In this document: one piece after another, positions 6,920 to 13,015 of the stretch
Layout: each line of letters begins with the position of its first letter
How positions within the stretch are numbered: position 1 is the stretch's first letter
NCBI GenBank assembly: GCA_002451555.1
Contig: DKCU01000086.1
Location: 1 to 13,015 of the forward strand
Origin: Candidatus Segatella albertsiae
GTDB lineage: Bacteria; Bacteroidota; Bacteroidia; Bacteroidales; Bacteroidaceae
Length of the DNA: 13,015 bases
Reading direction: 5' to 3'
The notes under the pieces: generated by a model
Seen by the model: only the letters and a program-made list of their open reading frames with translations
What the model was told of the DNA's origin: nothing
Database searches by the model: none
Position numbers and translations under genes: made by a program

Positions 6920-7887
6920 ATAGGATTATGAAGAAGATATTTTGTTTGTTGATAGGAGTTTTCGCCTTGACTTCGGCGTATGCACAGAAAGTTAGCTTCG
7001 AATTTTCTGATGGCATTGATGATGGTGCATTGAAAACTAAAATGGAAAATCAGATGTCATCCTTGTTGAGTGCCATCAATGAGGCAAATAAAGCCAATGC
7101 CGATGTCAATTTCTCTGGCATCGACATTACCGACGATGCTTCGGCAAGTTTGACGATGACTTGGGAGCAGGTGCATTTCTCTACAGAAGATGATGATATT
7201 GTCGATCATTGCATAAGCTTGCCTGGTAAGTCTGGGGGCTATCGTGTCCAGAATATCGGGGTGGATATGAACCCTAAGGCGGAGAGTGGCTATGAGGGTG
7301 AAAAACGCCGTGAGATTTACATCGACTTTGATAAAGCTGGCAAAATCGTGGATTTCAACTTCACTATCGGAATGAATATGTACACGGAGATATTGAAGAA
7401 GGGTGAAGAGTTGGGCGACTTGGACCGCCGTATGCAAATCATAGACTGGTGCGAGCATTTTGCCAAAGCTTATTGCGACAAGAACATGAAGTTCATGCAG
7501 ACCATCTTTAGCGATGATGCTATTATCATTACAGGTAAAATGACCATGCAGAGAGTACACACAGATATGGGGATGAAGGACCAAGCCAAGGTGAGATATG
7601 TGCAGCAGACGAAGGCGCAATATCTGGCTAATCTTAGCAAGGTCTTTAACAGCAACAGCTATGTCAATGTGAAGTTTGAGGATTATACGGTGATTCGTCA
7701 TGGTGCCAAGCCCAACTATTATGGTGTTACCTTGCGACAAAAATGGCATACTGCCAGATATAGTGACGAGGGTACTGTGTTCTTGATTTGGGATTTTACC
7801 AATGAGGATGCCCCTCGCATCTTGGTTCGTACTTGGCAGCCAACGACTGAAAAAGCTTTCAAGATGGGGGACTTTAAACTGCCTTGA
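6916..7887 (+). CDS. Secreted protein with NTF2-like C-terminal half
   Basis: ATG at 6916 overlaps the previous stop (ATGA) and gives 323 aa; ATG at 6928 (MKKIFCLLIGVFALTSAYAQ) is a good alternative that gives a cleaner signal peptide. Cleavage is expected after AYA. The first mature part (about 25-165) is strand-rich and unrecognised. From about residue 172, the segment RRMQIIDWCEHFAKAYCDKN, then a short strand and DDAIIITGK, then a long strand-rich stretch ending RILVRTWQPT, has the outline of an NTF2/SnoaL-like cone fold. That fold serves as an enzyme pocket or as a dimerising module; no catalytic residues can be assigned here. The protein should be periplasmic. The next gene starts two bases after its stop. 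The unrecognised N-terminal half and the NTF2-like call should be checked by structure prediction. Confidence 0.75.
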   Translation: MNRIMKKIFCLLIGVFALTSAYAQKVSFEFSDGIDDGALKTKMENQMSSLLSAINEANKANADVNFSGIDITDDASASLTMTWEQVHFSTEDDDIVDHCISLPGKSGGYRVQNIGVDMNPKAESGYEGEKRREIYIDFDKAGKIVDFNFTIGMNMYTEILKKGEELGDLDRRMQIIDWCEHFAKAYCDKNMKFMQTIFSDDAIIITGKMTMQRVHTDMGMKDQAKVRYVQQTKAQYLANLSKVFNSNSYVNVKFEDYTVIRHGAKPNYYGVTLRQKWHTARYSDEGTVFLIWDFTNEDAPRILVRTWQPTTEKAFKMGDFKLP

Positions 7888-7889
7888 TT

Positions 7890-8801
7890 ATGATGAGACG
7901 TGTTTTGTTTATATTGTATGCAGTCTTGTCTTATTGGTGTTCAGGACAGGCTCAGAGTGCCAAAGTCATGAGCTTTAGCTTGGATGCGTCCGACCTTACA
8001 GCCCAGCAGCGTAACGTAAGGGATCTCAACGGCGATATGTGTGCTTTGGTAAGGGTACAAATCGTCGATAGTAAAGTAAGCTTCGAGGGCGACATCATAG
8101 GCCAGCCTTTTAATAAGGTCAATGAGTACGAGGTATGGTTGGTGGATGGCAGCACATTCTTGAAGGTTTCGCCTTTGCATACTCGACCGTTGGTTGCTAC
8201 ATTCAGTGATTACGGTATCGAGGAAGTGAAGGGAGGACAAGTGTATGTGCTTGTCATTGATATGCCGACCAGGAGTGATGGAAATACAGGAAAGGCTTGG
8301 CTTACCGTGGAACTTCCTGTCAATGGAAAACTGCTTATTGACGGCAGGGAATATACGAGTCCTGCTGGTGGACTAGTCAAGGTGAATCTTCCCTACGGCA
8401 ACTATAAGTATGTGATGTCCGCTCCTCATTATAGCACCTACCAAGGCGAGGTAAACCTGATTGGCGAACCGGTGTTCGTGTCCCGGAACAAACTTGTGCC
8501 TAAGGATGGACATGTCATCATTCTTTCCAACCCTGGTACTCATATCCTCGTCATGGGACAGGACAAGGGACGTATCGGTGGTATTTGGTTGCCGCCAAGC
8601 AAGACCAAGTATCGATTCAAAGCCATGCTCAATGGACAGGAAATGGAAAAGAAGGTAACGGTGACAGATGTTGAGCAAACATTGGATTTTCGTTTCTATG
8701 ACGATATGATCCCAGCTCCTTCTAGCCAGACGAAGACCCCAGCGGTCATTCAGGGTGGTTCTGTAAGTCTTGATGCGTTGCTGAAACTTCAAAAGCATTG
8801 A
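7890..8801 (+). CDS. Secreted PEGA-type protein, 303 aa
   Basis: The start used is ATG 7890, two bases after the previous stop; ATG 7893 is equivalent, and a TTG at 7884 overlapping that stop is less likely. Residues 1-24 form a signal peptide ending GQAQ. Residues about 26-130 are a domain shared with the next protein: 35 of 49 aligned residues are identical from KVMSF to DIIGQP, and both have NGD-CAL and YGI-EVKGG motifs. Residues about 138-195 look like a PEGA domain (LLIDGREYTSPAGG, then GNYKYVMSAPHY). A further strand-rich domain follows. PEGA domains are surface or periplasmic beta modules that probably bind other proteins or glycans. Tandem placement with its Sel1-bearing paralogue indicates gene duplication and likely partnership or overlapping function. 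Confidence 0.8.
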   Translation: MMRRVLFILYAVLSYWCSGQAQSAKVMSFSLDASDLTAQQRNVRDLNGDMCALVRVQIVDSKVSFEGDIIGQPFNKVNEYEVWLVDGSTFLKVSPLHTRPLVATFSDYGIEEVKGGQVYVLVIDMPTRSDGNTGKAWLTVELPVNGKLLIDGREYTSPAGGLVKVNLPYGNYKYVMSAPHYSTYQGEVNLIGEPVFVSRNKLVPKDGHVIILSNPGTHILVMGQDKGRIGGIWLPPSKTKYRFKAMLNGQEMEKKVTVTDVEQTLDFRFYDDMIPAPSSQTKTPAVIQGGSVSLDALLKLQKH

Positions 8802-8857
8802 TGGCAGGGAAAATAGATAAATTTAGACAATAAGATTTGTTATAAATAAGATATGAT

Positions 8858-10933
8858 ATGAAGAAGAGATACATTACTATTGCTTTAGCTCTTTTGTGCA
8901 AATGTGCCTTGTGGGCACAGGAAGTGAAAGTGAAGAGTTTTGCTTTGGACCCAACAGATTTGACAGCCCAGCATGAAAATGTAAAGGATGCCAATGGTGA
9001 TATATGTGCCTTGATAAAGGTTCAGATATTGGATGGAAAGGTAAAGTTTGAAGGCGATATTATTGGTCAGCCTAAGCATAGCCAGAATGAATATTATGTG
9101 TATGTAATCAATGGTACGCAGCGACTGAAGTTTTCGTCTGAAAATGCCATGCCTGCAGAGATAGAATTTGAAAAGTATGGTATAGATGAGGTCAAGGGCG
9201 GTAGCACTTATGTCTTGAAAATGCAGATGCCAGAGAAGGCTCCTGGTGCCACCTTCGAGGTCGGCATGCCTGATGTGACGATTGTAGTGGACGGAAAGTC
9301 GTACAAGAGTGATGCTACAGGTGGATTGGACTTGCCTTTGAACAAGGGCAAGCATACCTTTGCTGTAAGTATGAAAGGATACAAAAGTAGTCAAGGCTCG
9401 TTTGAGATAGACAATTTGCCTGTTATCAAGCAAATCGTAATGCTACGAGGTGATGGAATGGCAGAAAAAGGGTTGTTGACCATGACTTATCCGCTTAATG
9501 CGGAATTTTCTATCACTCCAATAAATGATGCTGCTCAACCTGTCAAGAAAAAAATAATGACGGGAGAGCAAATTGCTCTTAATGGAATGTATCAGATTAG
9601 TTTTGAGAAGAAAAAGTACAAATCTCAGACCATGGTTGTTTCTGTAGAGCCTGGAAAGGAGGTGAAAAGGGCGTTTGTCAATGTGGCCTTGGATGCGGAC
9701 GACCGCTTGATAACCAATGATTTTAGCAAAGCCTTCAAAGAGTACAAGAAGTTGGCTGACAAGGGAGATGACTTGGCTCAATACAAAGTGGGTTGCTGTT
9801 ATTATGACGGTAAAGGTACGATACCTAATTCTTCTTTAGCCTTAAGCTATTGGATGAAGGCAGCCAATCATGGCAATATGGACGCTTGCCGTAAGTTGGT
9901 TGCAGCCTCAAGCAATGAGCTAAGCAAGAAAGAATGGCTTATGAAACTTGCTGACAATGGAAATGTGAATGCCATGATTCAATTGGCATATTCTTCTACG
10001 GGTAATGCCAAAGTGCAATGGTTGCAAAAAGCAAGTGCTTTAGGAAGTCCTTTGGCTTATTTGGAGCTGGGGCAGATGTATTACGACGGTGAAGGTATCC
10101 TGCAAAACTATACCAGAGCTTATCGCTATTTTACTCTTGCTGCGGCTAATGATTATCCTAAGGCGAAAGAACGTATTCTCGATTATACATATTTCGGACT
10201 TGATAACCAGGAGGCTGACAAGAAGAAAGCGGTTGAAGGTTATGAAAAAATGGGTGGCAATCTCTCGGATGATGGTATCTACAAGGTAGGTATGTACTAC
10301 TATGATGTGGCTCATGACATGGAAAAGGCCGACAGCTGGTTCAGTAGATTTAAGGATGTGCAGCTTAAAAATGTACATGTTTCTGGCAAGGCTCGTGACA
10401 TATTTGAGCACATGGGTGATGAGTTTAAGAAAAAACAAGAATATAGCAAATCCATCTATTATTATCAACTTTGTACTTGTGAAAAATTGGCTTTGAAGAA
10501 GGCTGGTATTTTCCTCAAACTGGGGGAGGCGTTTCGCTTGGGTCGTTTTGTAAATACCAGTTATGACAAGGCTTTTTCTTATTACAAGAAAGCATGTGAG
10601 TTGAATGACAAGGATGGCTTTTGTTGGTTAGGATATTGCTATGAGAAGGGATATGGTACATCCAAGGATCTTGCAATGGCGGTACAGTTGTACCAAAAGG
10701 CTGACCAAATGGGCTCGTCATTGGCTTCTGGCTATCTTGGAACTATGTACGCCATGGGAAAAGGTGGCTTGCCGAAAAACATGGATAAAGCGGAATTCTT
10801 GTGGAAGAAAGCTGCGAATGCTGGTCAAATCTCAGCAGTTCGTAACTTGGTAAAACTCTATGAGAAAATTAAGAAAAATCAAACTGAGTTTCAGAAATGG
10901 AGCAAAAAGTTGGAGCAATTAGAGAAAAAATAG
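8858..10933 (+). CDS. Secreted PEGA plus Sel1-repeat protein, 691 aa
   Basis: A signal peptide (MKKRYITIALALLCKCALWA) is followed by QEVKVKSF. Residues about 23-125 are the domain shared with the preceding protein. Residues about 130-195 form a PEGA-like module (VTIVVDGKSYKSDATGGLDL, then GYKSSQG). A second similar module lies at about 205-275 (MTYPLNAEFSITP, then KKKYKSQTM). From about 289 to 670 the protein is a helical solenoid with four clear Sel1 repeats (YKVGCCYYDGKG, LELGQMYYDGEG, WLGYCYEKGYG, YLGTMYAMGKGG) and degenerate ones between them. Sel1 solenoids act as protein-binding scaffolds. The protein is probably periplasmic or surface-exposed. Its end overlaps the next ATG by 37 bases, an arrangement that often couples translation. 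A 56-base AT-rich gap precedes it, with no exact TAnnTTTG promoter. Confidence 0.85.
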   Translation: MKKRYITIALALLCKCALWAQEVKVKSFALDPTDLTAQHENVKDANGDICALIKVQILDGKVKFEGDIIGQPKHSQNEYYVYVINGTQRLKFSSENAMPAEIEFEKYGIDEVKGGSTYVLKMQMPEKAPGATFEVGMPDVTIVVDGKSYKSDATGGLDLPLNKGKHTFAVSMKGYKSSQGSFEIDNLPVIKQIVMLRGDGMAEKGLLTMTYPLNAEFSITPINDAAQPVKKKIMTGEQIALNGMYQISFEKKKYKSQTMVVSVEPGKEVKRAFVNVALDADDRLITNDFSKAFKEYKKLADKGDDLAQYKVGCCYYDGKGTIPNSSLALSYWMKAANHGNMDACRKLVAASSNELSKKEWLMKLADNGNVNAMIQLAYSSTGNAKVQWLQKASALGSPLAYLELGQMYYDGEGILQNYTRAYRYFTLAAANDYPKAKERILDYTYFGLDNQEADKKKAVEGYEKMGGNLSDDGIYKVGMYYYDVAHDMEKADSWFSRFKDVQLKNVHVSGKARDIFEHMGDEFKKKQEYSKSIYYYQLCTCEKLALKKAGIFLKLGEAFRLGRFVNTSYDKAFSYYKKACELNDKDGFCWLGYCYEKGYGTSKDLAMAVQLYQKADQMGSSLASGYLGTMYAMGKGGLPKNMDKAEFLWKKAANAGQISAVRNLVKLYEKIKKNQTEFQKWSKKLEQLEKK

Positions 10934-11364
10934 GCTTGTGCTGGAGGTATCGAATCATAACCTTTTTGCTTAGTTTACTTTCTTTGTTCATAGGAGGCAG
11001 TTTGTACTTGATGTACAGAAGCGATAGCTTGGTCATGTTTGGGTGGTGTAAAGCTCTAGGGATATACGACATGGTTCTTAACCTCCGTCCAAAGGAAAGC
11101 TTAGGTGGTTGGGTTGTGTATTCTTTGCCTGATGGTTTATGGCTATTTTCCTATATACTCTTGATGGGGTGTATTTGGAATTTTAATCTTAAACGAAGTT
11201 TCTATGCTTCCTTTCCATTGGCATTCATCGCCATAGGTTCTGAGTTGCTTCAAATACTGGGATGGGTTCCTGGGACCTTTGATGTTGTCGATTTGCTATG
11301 CTATTTGGCGGCATGCGGATTGGGACATGTATATCTTAAAAGTTTTAATCATTTAATTCAATAA
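10897..11364 (+). CDS. VanZ-like membrane protein, 155 aa
   Basis: The ATG at 10897 lies inside the end of the Sel1 gene (37-base overlap). A TTG at 10936, just after that gene's stop, is a weaker alternative that would remove 13 residues before the first helix. Four membrane helices are predicted: about 19-39, 79-98, 108-125 and 133-150. The motif SELLQ, then VPGTFDVVDLLCYLAACGLG, resembles VanZ-like proteins, which keep acidic residues at these two positions. The original VanZ gives low-level teicoplanin resistance, but most VanZ-like proteins have unknown roles, and nothing here points to antibiotic resistance. It is the only multi-helix protein on the distal side of the operon. Confidence 0.7.
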   Translation: MEQKVGAIREKIGLCWRYRIITFLLSLLSLFIGGSLYLMYRSDSLVMFGWCKALGIYDMVLNLRPKESLGGWVVYSLPDGLWLFSYILLMGCIWNFNLKRSFYASFPLAFIAIGSELLQILGWVPGTFDVVDLLCYLAACGLGHVYLKSFNHLIQ

Positions 11365-11368
11365 AAGT

Positions 11369-11641
11369 ATGAAGACAATATTAAAATCCTTCTTGAGTGT
11401 GATTTGCTTTGCTGTGTTCTTGATATTGGCAGGTGGCAGTGATGATAACTCTAACAAGTCTGGTGATAAGCCAAGAAAGGAACAACGCAAAAAGTCTATA
11501 GGACAAGATTCGACTTCTGTCCAACAGGAGTCAAGTGAAGAACCGCAGCAAGAAGAGGAGGTGGAGTTTTCAAATGATGGTGATGATCAGGGTACTCCTA
11601 GTGAGGAAAAGGAACCTGAATTCTCAAATGAGGAGGAATGA
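11369..11641 (+). CDS. Short acidic exported or anchored protein, 90 aa
   Basis: The N-terminus MKTILKSFLSVICFAVFLIL is a signal sequence. It leads into LAGGSDDNSNKSG, which looks exactly like a lipoprotein export signal (LAG-C-SDDN) except that the expected Cys is Gly (GGC instead of TGC or TGT). The rest is polar and disordered: a basic patch (KPRKEQRKK) followed by Glu/Gln-rich sequence with two related short motifs, EVEFSND and EPEFSNE. Without the Cys the protein cannot be lipidated in the normal way, so it is either released to the periplasm or held by the uncleaved helix. It starts four bases after the VanZ-like gene and is the last gene of the operon. No family is recognised. Confidence 0.7.
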   Translation: MKTILKSFLSVICFAVFLILAGGSDDNSNKSGDKPRKEQRKKSIGQDSTSVQQESSEEPQQEEEVEFSNDGDDQGTPSEEKEPEFSNEEE

Positions 11642-11751
11642 TTTGTCAGGCATTTCATGCATTCGGTGAGCTTTCATACCCATAAATGAGGATTTTTGCC
11701 TTCAAGGGAACGATTTAACATATTTCCTTCTCTTAATTCGAAATAAAATTG

Positions 11752-11759
11752 TAACTTTG
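11752..11759 (+). promoter_or_regulatory. Bacteroidetes -7 motif for the 46-aa gene
   Basis: TAACTTTG matches TAnnTTTG exactly. The -33 region 20 bases upstream (around 11728-11731) is only T/C-rich, not TTTG. Transcription would start near 11765-11768, giving a leader of about 110 bases before the ATG at 11879. It is the only exact match in the gap between the operon and the small gene. Confidence 0.55.
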
Positions 11760-11800
11760 CAGTCCCGTTCCAATCATGAGGAGGCGGGACTGCATTTTTT
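11759..11800 (+). terminator. Hairpin and T-run overlapping a promoter
   Basis: GCAGTCCCG (11759-11767) pairs perfectly with CGGGACTGC (11785-11793) around a 17-base loop; inside the loop TCC (11769-11771) can pair with GGA (11780-11782). Six T residues follow at 11795-11800. This is a good intrinsic terminator for transcripts arriving from the operon, the nearest one downstream of 11641. The 5' arm begins at the last base of the -7 motif, so transcripts starting from that promoter would lack most of the arm. Confidence 0.7.
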
Positions 11801-11817
11801 GTATGTCCTAAGCATTG

Positions 11818-11846
11818 TTAGAATGAGGAATTCTTAGAATGAGGAA
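11818..11846. repeat. 13-bp direct repeat in the 46-aa gene leader
   Basis: ttagaatgaggaa occurs at 11818-11830 and again at 11834-11846, separated by three bases (ttc). It lies in the untranslated leader between the promoter/terminator and the small gene. A binding site for a regulator or a simple slippage duplication are both possible. Confidence 0.6.
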
Positions 11847-11878
11847 GGGGAAGTTAAGAATCAACTAGAATAATAGGT

Positions 11879-12019
11879 ATGGCAAACAAAAAGGAGAAAA
11901 TCGCTATCATCACAGGCATCGGTGCTGTCGTGGGCATCGGAATCGCATTCTTGGCAGCCGTGGGCTTTGGCAAGAAGAAAGGTGTGGCGTACCTCAAAAT
12001 GTGCCATCGTAAGAAATAA
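11879..12019 (+). CDS. 46-aa single-pass membrane peptide
   Basis: The frame from ATG 11879 to TAA 12017-12019 encodes a Lys-rich N-terminus (MANKKEK), a helix rich in Gly, Ala and Ile (about residues 8-30, IAIITGIGAVVGIGIAFLAA), and a basic end (GKKKG, then MCHRKK). It is therefore a short single-pass inner-membrane protein. Codons are strongly biased to ATC, GGC, GTG and AAG, unlike the operon upstream but like pflB downstream, which supports real and strong expression. It has its own promoter candidate and is followed within three bases by an intrinsic terminator, so it is probably transcribed alone. No family is recognised. Confidence 0.75.
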   Translation: MANKKEKIAIITGIGAVVGIGIAFLAAVGFGKKKGVAYLKMCHRKK

Positions 12020-12021
12020 AA

Positions 12022-12052
12022 CCCAGTCGCAATTCTGCGATTGGGCTTTTTT
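12022..12052 (+). terminator. Intrinsic terminator after the 46-aa gene
   Basis: CCCAGTCGCA (12022-12031) pairs with TGCGATTGGG (12036-12045) over ten positions including one G-T pair, with a four-base loop (ATTC). A single C and then six T residues follow (12047-12052). Placed three bases after the stop codon, it should end the small transcript and insulate pflB. Confidence 0.9.
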
Positions 12053-12080
12053 GTTTCTGTCTGTCTGAAGTTATTTCGGT

Positions 12081-12110
12081 TTCGTCCCGAGGTGTTTCAT
12101 CGGGAACGAA
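12081..12110. repeat. Imperfect palindrome upstream of pflB
   Basis: TTCGTCCCGA (12081-12090) pairs with TCGGGAACGAA (12100-12110) with one bulged A at 12105 and a nine-base loop. There is no T-run, so it is not a terminator. It lies 70 bases before pflB and may be a leader structure, an operator or a dispersed palindromic repeat. Confidence 0.6.
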
Positions 12111-12179
12111 CGTATTTGGAAGAGTGTGTATATACATTATCATATAATTATTAACTATAAAATATAAAGGAAAAAGATT

Positions 12180-13015
12180 ATGAGAACAGAATGGAGAGGT
12201 TTCAAAGGAAACAAGTGGCAGACTGAGGTCAATCTTCGTGACTTCATTCAGAACAACTACACCAGCTATGACGGCGACGAGTCGTTCTTGGCAGAACCTA
12301 CCCAAGCTACCGATACCCTCTGGGGTATGCTCAAGGAACTCCAGAAGCAGGAGCGTGCCAAGGGCGGTGTGCTCGACATGGAGACCGAGGTGGTTTCAGG
12401 ATTGACAGCATACGGTGCTGCTTACATCGGCGAGGGCACCAAGGACTTGGAGAAGGTGGTGGGTCTTCAGACCGACAAGCCATTGAAGCGTGCTTTCATG
12501 CCATACGGTGGCATCAAGATGGCGGAACAGGCTTGCACCACATACGGCTATGAGCCTTCGGAGAAGCTCCACGAGATTTTCCACAAGTACTGCAAGACTC
12601 ACAACGACGGCGTGTTCGATGCTTACACCCCAGAGATGAAGCACGTGCGCCACAACCATATCCTCACAGGTCTCCCTGACACTTATGGTCGTGGCCGTAT
12701 CGTGGGCGACTATCGTCGTGTGGCTCTCTATGGTATCGACTTCCTCATCGCCGAGAAGCAGAAGGACTTGGCTGAGATGGGCGACCGTGAGATGATCGAC
12801 GAGGTAATCCGCTTGCGTGAGGAGGTTGCCATGCAGATCAAGGCGCTCAAGGGCTTGAAGGAGATGGCTGCAAGCTATGGCTTCGACATCAGCCAGCCTG
12901 CTCAGAATGCTCGTGAGGCTGTACAATGGTTGTACTTCGGCTACCTTGGTGCAGTGAAAACTCAGAACGGTGCAGCTATGTCGGTAGGTCGTATCTCTAC
13001 CTTCCTCGACATCTA
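12180..13015 (+). CDS. pflB: Formate C-acetyltransferase (pyruvate formate-lyase), N-terminal part
   Basis: ATG 12180 opens a frame that runs off the window after 278 codons; the family is usually about 750 residues. The sequence begins MRTEWRGFKGNKWQTEVNLR, and recognisable PFL blocks include PLKRAFMPYGGIKMAEQAC, THNDGVFDAYTPEMKHVRH, NHILTGLPDTYGRGRIVGDY and YFGYLGAVKTQNGAAMS. PFL is a cytosolic glycyl-radical enzyme that converts pyruvate and CoA to acetyl-CoA and formate in anaerobic fermentation. The catalytic Cys pair and the glycyl-radical site lie further downstream and are not in the window. AAAGGA at 12166-12171, eight bases before the ATG, is the only Shine-Dalgarno-like sequence noted. 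Codons are strongly biased to C-ending forms, as for a highly expressed gene. The activating enzyme gene pflA would be expected downstream. Confidence 0.97.
   Translation, partial: MRTEWRGFKGNKWQTEVNLRDFIQNNYTSYDGDESFLAEPTQATDTLWGMLKELQKQERAKGGVLDMETEVVSGLTAYGAAYIGEGTKDLEKVVGLQTDKPLKRAFMPYGGIKMAEQACTTYGYEPSEKLHEIFHKYCKTHNDGVFDAYTPEMKHVRHNHILTGLPDTYGRGRIVGDYRRVALYGIDFLIAEKQKDLAEMGDREMIDEVIRLREEVAMQIKALKGLKEMAASYGFDISQPAQNAREAVQWLYFGYLGAVKTQNGAAMSVGRISTFLDI

Noticed and set aside
8831..8839. TAAGATTTG before the PEGA-Sel1 gene as a promoter
   Set aside because: It has three bases rather than two between TA and TTTG and no clear -33 partner.
10897..11364. Glycopeptide resistance gene vanZ
   Set aside because: Only the general VanZ-like helix and acidic motif pattern is present; no van genes are nearby.
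209..11641. Antiphage defence island
   Set aside because: No nuclease, NADase, protease, toxin or phage-sensing domain is recognisable, and most products carry signal peptides.
11776..11811. Eleven-residue leader peptide frame (MRRRDCIFCMS) inside the terminator hairpin
   Set aside because: It has no ribosome-binding context and no run of regulatory codons; a frame this short is expected by chance.

Overview
The window looks like chromosomal DNA from a Bacteroidales bacterium, most likely Prevotella/Segatella or a close relative. This rests on AT-rich translation leaders with almost no Shine-Dalgarno sequences, two matches to the Bacteroidetes promoter motif TAnnTTTG, several secreted proteins with signal peptides ending in A-Q, PEGA/Sel1 and GYF_2 proteins of the type common in that phylum, and a pyruvate formate-lyase gene at the right edge. 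The genus is an inference; no rRNA or other marker gene is present.

Layout. 1-208 holds no convincing gene. 209-11641 is a run of ten plus-strand genes with short gaps or overlaps, read here as one operon: (1) a possible 49-aa single-pass membrane protein; (2) a 200-aa three-helix membrane protein with a basic Arg/Ser-rich tail; (3) a 1039-aa tubulin/FtsZ-like protein (Tubulin_2 type) with a helical middle, a Gln/Pro linker and a C-terminal GYF_2 domain; (4) a zinc-ribbon, one-helix, MORN-like protein; (5) a secreted protein of unknown family; (6) a secreted protein with an LPP20-like N-terminal part; (7) a secreted protein with an NTF2-like C-terminal half; (8) a secreted PEGA-type protein; (9) a secreted paralogue of (8) carrying PEGA-like domains and Sel1 repeats; (10) a small VanZ-like membrane protein. 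An eleventh ORF, 11369-11641, is a short acidic exported or anchored protein with a lipobox-like site lacking its cysteine, and closes the operon.

How the genes may work together. The operon pairs one cytosolic nucleotide-binding, tubulin-like protein with at least two membrane proteins that could face it (2 and 4) and with five signal-peptide proteins that act outside the inner membrane (5-9). The inference is an envelope-spanning assembly: a tubulin-like scaffold linked through membrane adaptors to a periplasmic or surface module built from PEGA, Sel1 and NTF2-like domains. I do not recognise it as a named system. It contains no nuclease, protease or other obvious toxic effector, so I do not call it a defence system.

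11642-12179 is regulatory space around a 46-aa membrane peptide gene (11879-12019). It holds a promoter whose -7 motif abuts a terminator hairpin, a 13-bp direct repeat, an intrinsic terminator after the small gene, and an imperfect palindrome. 12180-13015 is the first 278 codons of pflB (formate C-acetyltransferase), cut by the window edge. The small peptide gene and pflB favour C-ending codons (ATC, GGC, TAC), as expected of highly expressed housekeeping genes and unlike the operon.
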